Source: Streptomyces bambusae (GTDB taxonomy: Bacteria; Actinomycetota; Actinomycetes; Streptomycetales; Streptomycetaceae). Taken from it: 35,305 nucleotides of DNA. The position numbers were made by a program, and so were the translations under genes. The stretch is from NCBI RefSeq assembly GCF_019400985.1, contig NZ_WTFF01000030.1, positions 1 to 35,305 of the forward strand. Direction: 5' to 3'. Positions 22,483-30,259 of the stretch are shown here, piece after piece. How positions within the stretch are numbered: the stretch's first letter is position 1; every line of letters begins with the position of its first letter. A model generated the notes under the pieces. The model made no database searches. It saw only the letters and a list, made by a program, of their open reading frames with translations, and had not been told where the DNA came from.

Positions 22483-24308
22483 GTCTGCTCGTCGTAGGGC
22501 TGAGCCACCGCAGTGCGCCCGTCAGCGTGCTGGAGCGGGCCTCGCTGTCCGCGGACGCGAAGGTGAAGCTGCTGCACGACACGCTGGCGGCGGAGCCGGC
22601 CACCGAGGCGACGGTGCTCGCCACGTGCAACCGGATCGAGCTGTACGCGGACGTGGACAAGTTCCACGCCGGCGTCGCCGAGCTGTCCACGCTGCTCGCG
22701 CAGCACAGCGGCGTTGCGCTGGAGGAGCTCACCCCGTACCTGTACGTCCACTACGAGGACCGGGCGGTGCACCACCTGTTCTCGGTGGCGTGCGGCCTGG
22801 ACTCCATGGTGGTCGGCGAGGGGCAGATCCTCGGCCAGATCAAGGACGCGCTGGCGCTGGGCCAGGAGCTGCACACGGCCGGGCGGCTCATCAACGACCT
22901 CTTCCAGCAGGCCCTGCGGGTCGGCAAGCGGGCGCACTCGGAGACCGGCATCGACCGGGCCGGGCAGTCGCTGGTGACCTTCGGGCTGGAGCAGCTGGCC
23001 GTGCGCGAGCCGGTCGCCGACTGGGCGGCGGGCAAGCGGGCGCTGGTGATCGGCGCCGGCTCGATGTCGTCGCTGGCGGCGGCGACGCTGGCGCGGGTCG
23101 GCGTGGCCGAGATTGTTGTGGCCAACCGGACTGCTGAGCGGGCGCAGCGGCTCGTGGAGATCCTTGGCGCGTCGGGGACGGGCGTGTCGGCGCGGGCTGT
23201 TGCGATGGCGGACGTCGCGGACGAGCTGACACGAGTCGACGTGGCGGTGTCCTGCACGGGCGCGACCGGGCTCGTCCTCACCGGCGAGGACGTCGCCGCG
23301 GCGCTCGCGAGGCACGGCCTTGACCTGGCCGGGCCGGCTGCCGAGGCTCCTGCCTCGGGCTCCGGTGTGGGCGGGGCGCTCGGCGTGGGCGGGGCCAGCC
23401 CTGCGGGCGGCTCTTTCCCCACCCCGCCCCTTCCCGTAACTGGGGCTGCGCCCCAGACCCCCCGGGGCTCCGCCCCGGACCCCGCGCCTCAAACGCCGGC
23501 GGGGCTGGAAGGTGCGCCTGACGCCGACGTTGTCGCGCGGCTTGCCGCTGCCGCGCAGGCCCTCGGGCGGCTGGCCGACGCCGGGGCCGCTCGGACGCTC
23601 AGTGCTGTGGCCGGGGACGCGTGCCCCGTGGAGTTGCCCGGGCCCGCCGGGCGTACCGCGCTGGCCGGGGTCGATGCCACCTCGCTCGAACTGCACGGCG
23701 CCTGGGCCGACCAGGGCGGCGCCGCCGCCCAGCGGCCGCCGCGGCCGCGGTCCGCCGCGGGCCGGGCCCAGGCCGATCCCGCGACCGTACGGCTGGCGCT
23801 GCTGGACCTGGCCATGCCGCGGGACATCGACGCCGCCGTGCACCGGATGCCCGGCGTGCGGCTGGTGGACATCGAGTCCCTCGCCGAGGCCTCCGCCGAC
23901 GCGCCGATGGCCGCCGACGTGGACGCCGTACGCGCTCTCGTCGCGGACGAGGTCGCGGCGTTCGGCGCCGCGCAGCGCGCCGCGCACATCACGCCCACCG
24001 TGGTCGCGCTGCGCGCTATGGCCGCCGAGGTCGTGGCCAGCGAGGTCGCCCGGCTCGACGGGCGGCTGCCCGACCTCGACGAGCGGCAGCGCGCCGAGGT
24101 GACGCAGACCGTGCGCCGCGTCGTGGACAAGCTGCTGCACGCCCCGACCGTGCGCGTGAAGCAGCTGGCGAGCGAGCCCGGCGGCGCCGGGTACGCCGAG
24201 GCGCTGCGCGAACTTTTCGATCTCGACCCGCAGACGGTCGCCTCGGTGGCCTCCGTCGGACAGGCCGACAGGAACGACGACCCAGGAATCGCAGGACGGG
24301 CATCATGA
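22479..24308 (+). CDS. hemA: Glutamyl-tRNA reductase HemA with repeat-derived insertion
   Basis: 609 residues, against about 420-580 in relatives. It reduces Glu-tRNA(Glu) to glutamate-1-semialdehyde, the first committed step of tetrapyrrole synthesis. Nucleophile Cys50 is in ATCNRIELYA, GEGQILGQIKDAL follows at about 108-120, the NADPH-binding domain begins near 185 (ALVIGAGSMSSLAA), and DLAMPRDIDAAVH (about 445) and the C-terminal dimerisation helices close it. Between about 275 and 440 there is a long low-complexity insertion. Residues of about 312-344 of it are encoded by a dispersed repeat (23415-23510) that also lies upstream of hemB. Start overlaps rex and stop overlaps hemC by 4 nt each. 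Confidence 0.95.
   Translation: MSLLVVGLSHRSAPVSVLERASLSADAKVKLLHDTLAAEPATEATVLATCNRIELYADVDKFHAGVAELSTLLAQHSGVALEELTPYLYVHYEDRAVHHLFSVACGLDSMVVGEGQILGQIKDALALGQELHTAGRLINDLFQQALRVGKRAHSETGIDRAGQSLVTFGLEQLAVREPVADWAAGKRALVIGAGSMSSLAAATLARVGVAEIVVANRTAERAQRLVEILGASGTGVSARAVAMADVADELTRVDVAVSCTGATGLVLTGEDVAAALARHGLDLAGPAAEAPASGSGVGGALGVGGASPAGGSFPTPPLPVTGAAPQTPRGSAPDPAPQTPAGLEGAPDADVVARLAAAAQALGRLADAGAARTLSAVAGDACPVELPGPAGRTALAGVDATSLELHGAWADQGGAAAQRPPRPRSAAGRAQADPATVRLALLDLAMPRDIDAAVHRMPGVRLVDIESLAEASADAPMAADVDAVRALVADEVAAFGAAQRAAHITPTVVALRAMAAEVVASEVARLDGRLPDLDERQRAEVTQTVRRVVDKLLHAPTVRVKQLASEPGGAGYAEALRELFDLDPQTVASVASVGQADRNDDPGIAGRAS
23415..23510. repeat. Dispersed GC-rich repeat, copy inside hemA
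   Basis: Two blocks, 23415-23440 (26 bp) and 23463-23510 (48 bp), are identical to 26963-26988 and 26989-27036. The 22 bp between them are extra here and carry a second short hairpin (TGGGGC/GCCCCA). It contains the hairpin CCGGGGC-TCC-GCCCCGG. I recall this sequence as very common between Streptomyces genes. Confidence 0.9.
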
Positions 24309-25273
24309 ATTCACGTCACGACCAGCCGCTCCGGCTCGGCACGCGGCGCAGCAAGCTGGCCATGTCCCAGTCCGGCCACGTCGCGGAGGCGGTGCGCGCC
24401 GTCACCGGCCGCCCCGTCGAGCTCGTGGAGATCACGACGTACGGGGACGTCTCGCGCGAGCACCTCGCGCAGATCGGCGGCACCGGCGTTTTCGTCACGG
24501 CGCTGCGCGACGCCCTGCTGCGCGGCGAGGTCGACTTCGCCGTGCACAGCCTGAAGGACCTGCCCACCACGCAGCCCGCCGAACTGGTGCTCGCCGCGAT
24601 CCCGCGGCGCGAGGACCCGCGCGACGCCCTCGTCGCGCGTGACGGCCTGACCTTCGAGCAGCTGCCCGACGGCGCCCGCGTCGGTACCGGTTCGCCGCGC
24701 CGCATGGCGCAGCTGAACCACTACGCCCGCGCCCTCGGCAAGCGCATCGAGACCGTCGCCATCCGCGGCAACGTGGACACCCGCATCGGGTACGTGCGCG
24801 CCGGCGAGCTCGACGCCGTGGTCCTGGCCGCCGCCGGGCTGAACCGGATCGGCCGCGGCGACGAGGCGACCGACTTCCTGTCGGTCGACAACGTCCTGCC
24901 CGCCCCCGGCCAGGGGGCCCTGGCAGTGGAGTGCCTCGCGTCCGACGCGGACCTCATTGCCGCCCTCGGTGAACTCGACGACCCGCACACCCGGGCCGCC
25001 GTGACCGCCGAGCGGTCCCTGCTCGCCGCCCTGGAGGCCGGCTGCAGCGCCCCCGTGGGCGCGCTGGCCGACCTTCTGGCCGACGGGGAGATTGTCAACG
25101 AAATGCGCCTGCGTGGCGTCGTCGGCACGATCGACGGCTCGACGCTGGTGCAGCTGTCCACCACCGGTCCCGTGCCCCAGTCGCACGACGAGGCTGTGGC
25201 GCTCGGTCGCGAACTCGCGGACGAGATGCTCGCCAAGGGCGCGGCCGGTCTGATGGGGGAGCGAGCGCTTTGA
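24305..25273 (+). CDS. hemC: Porphobilinogen deaminase (hydroxymethylbilane synthase)
   Basis: 322 residues. It links four porphobilinogens head to tail into hydroxymethylbilane. LRLGTRRSKLAMSQ (9-22) is the N-terminal signature, VHSLKDLPT the catalytic region, GTGSPRRMAQL and RGNVDTRI hold the substrate Arg residues, and LEAGCSAPVGA carries the Cys to which the dipyrromethane cofactor is attached. ATG 24305 overlaps the hemA stop (ATGA), so translation is coupled. Confidence 0.97.
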   Translation: MNSRHDQPLRLGTRRSKLAMSQSGHVAEAVRAVTGRPVELVEITTYGDVSREHLAQIGGTGVFVTALRDALLRGEVDFAVHSLKDLPTTQPAELVLAAIPRREDPRDALVARDGLTFEQLPDGARVGTGSPRRMAQLNHYARALGKRIETVAIRGNVDTRIGYVRAGELDAVVLAAAGLNRIGRGDEATDFLSVDNVLPAPGQGALAVECLASDADLIAALGELDDPHTRAAVTAERSLLAALEAGCSAPVGALADLLADGEIVNEMRLRGVVGTIDGSTLVQLSTTGPVPQSHDEAVALGRELADEMLAKGAAGLMGERAL

Positions 25274-26937
25274 ACCCCTCAAGTCCCACCACCTTCGCGT
25301 TTCCGGCCGCCGCGGGCCAGGGGCACGTCACCTTCCTCGGTGCCGGCCCCGGCGACCCGGGGCTGCTCACGCTGCGCGCCGTCGAGGCGCTGACGGCCGC
25401 GGACGTCCTGATCGCGGAGCCCGAGGTGCTGGACGTCGTACGGGCGCATGCGCGCGCTGGCGTCGACATGCCGCAGCTGACCGTCGCTGACGAGGCGTCA
25501 ACGGCCGCCGGGCTCCCGGTGATCCGGGACGCAGCCAATCTTGTCATGGAGGCGGCGCGCTCCGGCAGGCGGGTCGTGCGAGCGGTGACCGGCGACCCCG
25601 GGCTCGACGGCAACGCCGCCGACGAGATGCTCGCGTGCGCCTCGGCCGGTATTCCGTTCGAGGTGGTGCCCGGTGTCGCGACGGCGGTCGGTGTGCCCGC
25701 GTACGCGGGTGTGCCGCTGCGCGACAACCAGGGGACCGACGTCCGGTTCGTGGACGCCCGGACCGCCTCCGCCCGGTGCTGGAACGAGGTGGGCGCCAGC
25801 GACGGCACCCTGGTCGTCTCGGCGACGCTGGAGACGGTCGCGGCCGCCGCGGCGGAGCTGGTGGGCGCCGGGCGCAAGCCCGACACCCCGCTGACCGTGA
25901 CCGTGGCCGGTACGACGACCCGGCAGCGCACGTGGAGCGCGACGCTCGGCACGATCGCCCAGGTCTTCAAGCAGGGCAAGATCCTCCCGTCGCCGGAGGG
26001 TGCGCGTCCGGTGATAGCCGTGGTCGGTGAGCACAGCGCCGCCGCGCGGCGCGAGGATCTGGCCTGGTTCGAGTCGAAGCCGCTGTTCGGCTGGCGGGTG
26101 CTCGTCCCGCGGACCAAGGAGCAGGCCGCCTCGCTCTCCGACCAGCTGCGTTCCTACGGCGCGGTGCCGCACGAGGTGCCGACCATCGCCGTGGAGCCGC
26201 CGCGTACGCCCCAGCAGATGGAGCGCGCGGTCAAGGGCCTGGTGACGGGCCGCTACGAGTGGATCGCCTTCACCTCGGTCAACGCCGTCAAGGCGGTGCG
26301 CGAGAAGTTCGAGGAGTACGGGCTCGACGCCCGCGCCTTCGCCGGGATCAAGGTCGCCGCGGTGGGCGAGCAGACGGCCGCCGCGCTGGTCGAGTTCGGC
26401 GTGAAGCCGGACCTGGTGCCCAGCGGCGAGCAGTCCGCGGCCGGGCTGCTGGAGGACTGGCCGCCGTACGACCCGGTCTTCGACCCGATCGACCGCGTCT
26501 TCCTGCCGCGCGCCGACATCGCCACGGAGACGCTGGTCGCCGGGCTGATAGAGCTCGGGTGGGAGGTCGACGACGTCACCGCCTACCGGACCGTGCGCGC
26601 GTCGCCGCCGCCGGCGGACACGCGTGAGGCGATCAAGGGCGGCGGTTTCGATGCCGTCCTCTTCACGTCCTCCTCGACCGTCCGCAACCTGGTGGGCATC
26701 GCCGGCAAGCCGCACAACGTGACCGTCATCGCCTGTATCGGCCCCGCCACGGCGAAGACGGCGGAGGAGCACGGCCTGCGGGTCGACGTGCTCTCGCCGG
26801 AGCCGAGCGTGTCGAAGCTGGCGGAGGCCTTGGCCGAGTACGGCGCGGCGCGCCGCGAGGCGGCGAAGGCGGCGGGCGAGGCGGTGGCCCGCCCGAGCGA
26901 GCGCCGGCCGGGGGCGCGCAGGCGTCGTACGACGTGA
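25270..26937 (+). CDS. hemD: Bifunctional-type uroporphyrinogen-III synthase with degenerate SUMT domain
   Basis: 555 residues from a TTG start that overlaps the hemC stop. The N-terminal half (about 17-245) is a SUMT/CysG-A fold: [20 protein letters not shown] and [18 protein letters not shown] are the SAM-binding ends. The usual RLKGGDPFVFGRG motif reads [13 protein letters not shown], so methyltransferase activity is doubtful (inference). The C-terminal half (about 265-515; [57 protein letters not shown]) is HemD, which closes hydroxymethylbilane to uroporphyrinogen III. The basic tail is disordered. Last gene of the overlapping rex-hemACD set. Confidence 0.93.
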   Translation: MNPSSPTTFAFPAAAGQGHVTFLGAGPGDPGLLTLRAVEALTAADVLIAEPEVLDVVRAHARAGVDMPQLTVADEASTAAGLPVIRDAANLVMEAARSGRRVVRAVTGDPGLDGNAADEMLACASAGIPFEVVPGVATAVGVPAYAGVPLRDNQGTDVRFVDARTASARCWNEVGASDGTLVVSATLETVAAAAAELVGAGRKPDTPLTVTVAGTTTRQRTWSATLGTIAQVFKQGKILPSPEGARPVIAVVGEHSAAARREDLAWFESKPLFGWRVLVPRTKEQAASLSDQLRSYGAVPHEVPTIAVEPPRTPQQMERAVKGLVTGRYEWIAFTSVNAVKAVREKFEEYGLDARAFAGIKVAAVGEQTAAALVEFGVKPDLVPSGEQSAAGLLEDWPPYDPVFDPIDRVFLPRADIATETLVAGLIELGWEVDDVTAYRTVRASPPPADTREAIKGGGFDAVLFTSSSTVRNLVGIAGKPHNVTVIACIGPATAKTAEEHGLRVDVLSPEPSVSKLAEALAEYGAARREAAKAAGEAVARPSERRPGARRRRTT

Positions 26938-26962
26938 CGAGCCCACCGCTGCGCGGGGCCTC

Positions 26963-27088
26963 TTCCCCACCCCGCCCCTTCCCGTAACCGGGGCTCCGCC
27001 CCGGACCCCGCGCCTCAAACGCCGGCGGGGCTGGAATGGGCGGGGCTCCGCCCCGGACCCCGCACCTCGAACGCCGGCGGGGCTGGAG
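26963..27088. repeat. Dispersed GC-rich repeat, hemD-hemB copy with tandem second half
   Basis: 26963-27036 matches the hemA copy without its 22-bp extra segment. 27041-27088 is a second copy of the 48-bp half unit (45 of 48 identical to 26989-27036, 52-bp period). It fills most of the 226-bp hemD-hemB gap, with only about 75 bp left for a hemB promoter. Confidence 0.88.
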
Positions 27089-27163
27089 TGGGCCCGGGTG
27101 CAGCAGCGCCTGGGCCCTACGCTTGGCCTGACTGTTCTCGAAGAGCTCGAAGAGGCGACGAAG

Positions 27164-28165
27164 ATGAGCACGTACGGTTCCTTCCCCGGCTCCCGGCCGC
27201 GCCGGCTGCGCACCACCCCGGCGATGCGGCGGATGGTCGCGGAGACCCGGCTGCACCCGGCCGACCTGATCCTCCCGGCGTTCGTCCGCGAGGGCATCAG
27301 CGAGCCGATGCCGATCTCGGCGATGCCGGGCGTGGTCCAGCACACGCGGGACACGCTGCGCAAGGCGGCGGTGGAGGCTGTGGAGGCCGGGGTCTCGGGG
27401 ATCATGCTCTTCGGTGTCCCGGCGGACGAGAACAAGGACGCGCTGGGCACGGCCGGCACCGAGCCGGACGGCATCCTCCAGGTGGCGATCCGCGACGTGA
27501 AGGCCGAGGTCGGCGACGACCTGGTGATCATGTCCGACCTGTGCCTGGACGAGTACACCGACCACGGCCACTGCGGGGTGCTCGACGCCGAGGGCCGGGT
27601 CGACAACGACGCGACGCTGGAGCGGTACGCGGAGATGGCCCAGGTCCAGGCCGACGCGGGCGTCCACGTGGTCGGGCCGAGCGGCATGATGGACGGCCAG
27701 GTCGGCGTGATCCGCGACGCGCTGGACGAGACGGGCCACGAGGACGTCTCGATCCTGGCCTACACGGCGAAGTACTCCTCCGCCTTCTACGGCCCCTTCC
27801 GCGAGGCCGTCGCCTCCTCGCTCCAGGGTGACCGCAAGAGCTACCAGCAGGACCCGGCGAACGCCCGGGAGTCGCTGCGCGAGCTGGCGCTGGACCTGGA
27901 GGAGGGCGCCGACATGGTCATGGTCAAGCCGGCCGGGCCGTACCTGGACATCCTGTACCGGGTCGCGCAGGCCGTGGACGTGCCGGTGTCGGCATACCAG
28001 ATCTCGGGCGAGTACGCGATGATCGAGGCTGCGGCGGAGAAGGGCTGGGTGGAGCGTGACCGGGCCATTCTGGAGACCCTGACGGGCATCAAGCGGGCGG
28101 GTGCGGACACGATCCTTACGTACTGGGCGACGGAGGCTGCCACCTGGCTGCGGCGCGAGCGCTGA
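27164..28165 (+). CDS. hemB: Delta-aminolevulinic acid dehydratase (porphobilinogen synthase)
   Basis: 333 residues. It joins two 5-aminolevulinate molecules into porphobilinogen. Active-site lysines are in [17 protein letters not shown] (about 199) and [11 protein letters not shown] (about 252). The metal site reads [14 protein letters not shown]: Cys at the first and third positions but Asp in place of the middle Cys of the Zn type, so metal use may be mixed Zn/Mg (inference). AGAGG about 8 nt before ATG 27164 is the ribosome binding site. It is separated from hemD by the repeat, so it is probably transcribed on its own. Confidence 0.96.
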   Translation: MSTYGSFPGSRPRRLRTTPAMRRMVAETRLHPADLILPAFVREGISEPMPISAMPGVVQHTRDTLRKAAVEAVEAGVSGIMLFGVPADENKDALGTAGTEPDGILQVAIRDVKAEVGDDLVIMSDLCLDEYTDHGHCGVLDAEGRVDNDATLERYAEMAQVQADAGVHVVGPSGMMDGQVGVIRDALDETGHEDVSILAYTAKYSSAFYGPFREAVASSLQGDRKSYQQDPANARESLRELALDLEEGADMVMVKPAGPYLDILYRVAQAVDVPVSAYQISGEYAMIEAAAEKGWVERDRAILETLTGIKRAGADTILTYWATEAATWLRRER

Positions 28166-28214
28166 GTCTTTGCCTGAGCGGCGGGGGCGCGGGCGGTTGC
28201 GGGGGGCGCGGGAC

Positions 28215-28232
28215 GCGTGAGCGGGCTCACGC
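28215..28232 (+). terminator. Possible hemB terminator (or operator palindrome)
   Basis: GCGTGAGC / GCTCACGC, 8 bp with 2-nt spacer, 50 nt after the hemB stop. The tight palindrome could also be a protein-binding site. Confidence 0.45.
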
Positions 28233-28328
28233 CGGTGGTCCCGGGGTGCCCGCCCGTCCCGCCCAGCGGGACGATCGCCCACCCCTCTCCCTGCGCGGAT
28301 TCCCGGCCACAGGCGCACCCTGGTAGGA

Positions 28329-28342
28329 AGAGGTCGACCTCT
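28329..28342. promoter_or_regulatory. 14-bp perfect palindrome in the DUF1876 leader
   Basis: AGAGGTCGACCTCT, with no spacer, between a possible -10 (TAGGAA, 28324-28329) and the GGAGG ribosome binding site (28343-28347). Good position for a repressor. Confidence 0.4.
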
Positions 28343-28356
28343 GGAGGTGAATCGCC

Positions 28357-28629
28357 ATGGCCACGCTGGTCGGGTGGCATGTCGAGATGGAGTTCTCCGA
28401 GGAGGGTCACCGCACCAGTGCGGCGGCCCTGGTCAGGCTCCCCGACGGCACCGAAATGAAGGCGCGCGGCTACGCCATGCGCCACCCCTCGGATCCGGAG
28501 CAGCTCCGGGTCGGTGAGGAGATCGCGGGCGCGAGGGCGCTCATGGATCTCTCGTCGCAGTTGTTGTCGAAGGCCCACACTGAGATCGACGAGGCCACGG
28601 GCAGGCACTCCTACCCGCTGACCCACTGA
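28357..28629 (+). CDS. DUF1876 small protein
   Basis: 90 residues, all one DUF1876 domain (VGWHVEMEFSEEGHRTSAAALVRLPDG..MKARGYAMRHPSDP..VGEEIAGARALMDLSSQLL). The alternating strands followed by a helix resemble a dsRNA-binding-like fold, but the role is not known. GGAGG about 9 nt before ATG 28357 is a good ribosome binding site. Single gene with a palindrome in its leader and a strong terminator after it. Genes of this family are common in Streptomyces in several copies. Confidence 0.85.
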   Translation: MATLVGWHVEMEFSEEGHRTSAAALVRLPDGTEMKARGYAMRHPSDPEQLRVGEEIAGARALMDLSSQLLSKAHTEIDEATGRHSYPLTH

Positions 28630-28657
28630 AAGTGAACCGAAAGTGAACCGAAAGTGA
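28629..28657. repeat. 11-bp direct repeats resembling PhoP (PHO box) units
   Basis: AAAGTGAACCG at 28629-28639 and 28640-28650 plus a partial third unit. On the minus strand it reads GTTCACTTTCG repeated every 11 bp, like PhoP direct repeat units (GTTCACC core). It begins at the last base of the DUF1876 stop codon in a convergent gap, where no gene start lies downstream. Confidence 0.6.
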
Positions 28658-28687
28658 GGCGTGCGGGGCCCCGGGGTCCCGCACGCC
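28658..28687. terminator. Bidirectional terminator, DUF1876 / SRPBCC
   Basis: 10-bp perfect stem GGCGTGCGGG / CCCGCACGCC with a 10-nt GC-rich loop in the 73-bp convergent gap. Confidence 0.75.
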
Positions 28688-28702
28688 CTGCGGAGGCGGT
28701 GG

Positions 28703-29146
28703 TCAGCGCTCCAGCCGGGTCGCCAGCCGGTCCCCGGCCGAGGTCAGTTCCCGGAGCGTGCCGAAGGGGACGACCGCGGCGCGGGTGGGGATGCGTACAC
28801 CCCCGGTCAGGGCGATCCGCGTGCCGGTCCCGCCGGGTGCGGGGGCGGCGGCCAGGCCCACGATCAGGAAGCGGCTCTGCAGCCAGCACCAGCCGGGGCG
28901 GCGAAAGCCCCGCAGGTGGGCCCGGAAGCCGTACCTGCTGCGGGCCAGCGCCTCGATCCGGTCGCCGTCGGTGCGCAGGACCCACACGCGCTGGAGGTCG
29001 GGGAGGAAGTCCAGGGCGGCCATGGCCTCCCAGACCTCCTCGAAAGGCGCGGGCAGGATCCGTTCGGCGACGCGCGCGCCGCGCACCCCGGCCGCCATCA
29101 CGTGCAGCCGCTGGACGGTGTCCATCTCTCGGGTGGGTTCGGTCAC
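28703..29146 (-). CDS. SRPBCC-family (START-like) small protein
   Basis: 147 residues. The pattern RVAERILPAPFEEVWEAMAALDFLPDLQRVWVL is the start of a polyketide-cyclase/SRPBCC fold (a helix-grip cavity for small hydrophobic ligands); later strands include RYGFRAHLRGF and TRIALTGGVRIP. GTG 29146 overlaps the sigma-factor stop (GTGA) and is preferred; GTG 29155 and ATG 29125 are alternatives. Third gene of the DUF3995-sigma-SRPBCC unit, so it may modulate that sigma factor or belong to its output (inference). Ligand unknown. Confidence 0.75.
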   Translation of the reverse strand: MTEPTREMDTVQRLHVMAAGVRGARVAERILPAPFEEVWEAMAALDFLPDLQRVWVLRTDGDRIEALARSRYGFRAHLRGFRRPGWCWLQSRFLIVGLAAAPAPGGTGTRIALTGGVRIPTRAAVVPFGTLRELTSAGDRLATRLER

Positions 29147-29652
29147 GCGGACCACGCCTTTCGGAAGCTCGTGCGGGCCCGGTGCAGCCGGGACTTCGCG
29201 GTGCCGGCCGGGATGCGCAGGAGTGCGGCCGCGCTCTGCTCGTCCAGGCCCTCCACGTCCCGCAGCACGAGTACGGCCCGGTGCTCGGGCGAGAGGCGGG
29301 CCAGGACGTCGTCGATGTCGGTGGCGAGCTGCGGGTCGCCCCCGGCCGGTACGTCCGCCAGCTCGGCGGGACGCGCACGGGAGGCCCGCCGGGCGATGCG
29401 GACCGCCTCGCGGACGGCGACGGCCCGCACCCAGCCGTACAGCGCCTGCGGGTCCTTCAGGGATCTCAGCTGCCGGAACACCACCAGCAGCGTCTCCTGC
29501 ACCGCGTCCGGGCCGTCCGCGAGGGCGATCGGCGTACAGACGCGCGAGACGTACGGGCCGAGGTGGTCCAGCAGCTCGTGCAGCGCGAGGGTGTCCCCGG
29601 CCCGGGCCGCCCGCGCCAGGGCCACGCCCCGGTCCCGCCGTTCACCGGTCAT
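29143..29652 (-). CDS. ECF-type RNA polymerase sigma factor
   Basis: 169 residues. Region 2 is at about 15-80 (ALHELLDHLGPYVSRVCTPIALADGPDAVQETLLVVFRQLRSLKDPQALYGWVRAVAVREAVR) and region 4 at about 110-160 (LARLSPEHRAVLVLRDVEGLDEQSAAALLRIPAGTAKSRLHRAR). ATG 29652 overlaps the stop of the upstream membrane-protein gene (ATGA). No zinc-type anti-sigma gene is adjacent. The coupled membrane protein is the best candidate for a regulator (inference). Promoters it recognises are unknown. Confidence 0.9.
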   Translation of the reverse strand: MTGERRDRGVALARAARAGDTLALHELLDHLGPYVSRVCTPIALADGPDAVQETLLVVFRQLRSLKDPQALYGWVRAVAVREAVRIARRASRARPAELADVPAGGDPQLATDIDDVLARLSPEHRAVLVLRDVEGLDEQSAAALLRIPAGTAKSRLHRARTSFRKAWSA

Positions 29653-30143
29653 GAAGCACCCAGCGTAGGCGGGAGCAGGCGGGTGGCGGCCAGGGCGGCG
29701 AAGAACAGGCAGAGCGGGGTGTACAGGAGCAGGTTCAGCCAGTGGAACGCGGGGCCGGCGGAGGCGTCCACGATCCCGGACGCCCAGACCAGGCCCAGCA
29801 GTCCGCGGGCGAGCAGCCCGGCGGTGACCGCCCAGGCGGCCGCGGCGGCGAACCACCCGCCGCGGCCCCGCCCGCGGGCGTACAGCGCGGCGGAGGCGAC
29901 CAGCCCGAGGACCGCCAGCGGCAGGACCACGCGCGGGGCGAAGGAGACGACCGTGCCCAGCACGGCCAGGGACAGCGCCCGCTCGCCGGGCGCGGGCCAG
30001 GTCAGGCCGGTGGCCCAGTACAGATGGACGAGCCCGTCGACGGCGAACAGCGCGGCGAGCGCCCGTCCGGCCCGCAGGCGGCGTACGGGATCGACCGCAT
30101 CGAACGCAGCAGCCACGTTGACCACGTTGACCACATTGACCAC
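29649..30143 (-). CDS. DUF3995-like integral membrane protein
   Basis: 164 residues with about four hydrophobic segments (ALAALFAVDGLVHLYW; LSLAVLGTVVSFAPRVVLPLAVLGLVASAALYA; GWFAAAAAWAVTAGLLARGLLGLVWASG; FHWLNLLLYTPLCLFFAALAATRL). It resembles the DUF3995 family. GTG 30143 is fixed by GAGGAG 5 nt upstream, but that ribosome binding site lies in the 3' arm of a 16-bp hairpin. Its first residues come from a 9-bp tandem repeat (VNVVNVVNV). It is coupled to the ECF sigma gene and may be its membrane anti-sigma or sensor (inference). Confidence 0.78.
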   Translation of the reverse strand: MVNVVNVVNVAAAFDAVDPVRRLRAGRALAALFAVDGLVHLYWATGLTWPAPGERALSLAVLGTVVSFAPRVVLPLAVLGLVASAALYARGRGRGGWFAAAAAWAVTAGLLARGLLGLVWASGIVDASAGPAFHWLNLLLYTPLCLFFAALAATRLLPPTLGAS

Positions 30144-30145
30144 GT
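30115..30145. repeat. 9-bp tandem repeat at the DUF3995 start
   Basis: Roughly four copies of CCACGTTGA (one with CCACATTGA) covering the start codon and the first residues. Unit length is a multiple of three, so copy changes would alter only the N-terminal length. Confidence 0.75.
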
Positions 30146-30148
30146 TGG

Positions 30149-30184
30149 CTCCTCGGGGTGTTGGCGAACCGACACCCCGAGGAG
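30149..30184 (-). promoter_or_regulatory. 16-bp hairpin enclosing the DUF3995 ribosome binding site
   Basis: Minus-strand RNA: 5' arm 30184-30169, loop UUCG (30168-30165), 3' arm 30164-30149, 16 bp with one G-U pair. The 3' arm contains GAGGAG, 5 nt before GTG 30143. It lies 76 nt after the stop of the large secreted-protein gene, so it can serve both as that gene's terminator and as a translational block on DUF3995. Confidence 0.7.
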
Positions 30185-30259
30185 GAGCCGCACCGGACGG
30201 ACGTTCCCTGTGTGCTGCGTCACATCCGGTCGGCCACTGCGTCCACTGCGTCCACTACG

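Noticed and set aside
21984..24140. 718-codon minus-strand open frame across rex and hemA
   Set aside because: Shadow of well-conserved rex and hemA; no recognisable domain.
30115..30145. Phase variation by the 9-bp repeat at the DUF3995 start
   Set aside because: Unit length is a multiple of three, so slippage would not shift the frame.
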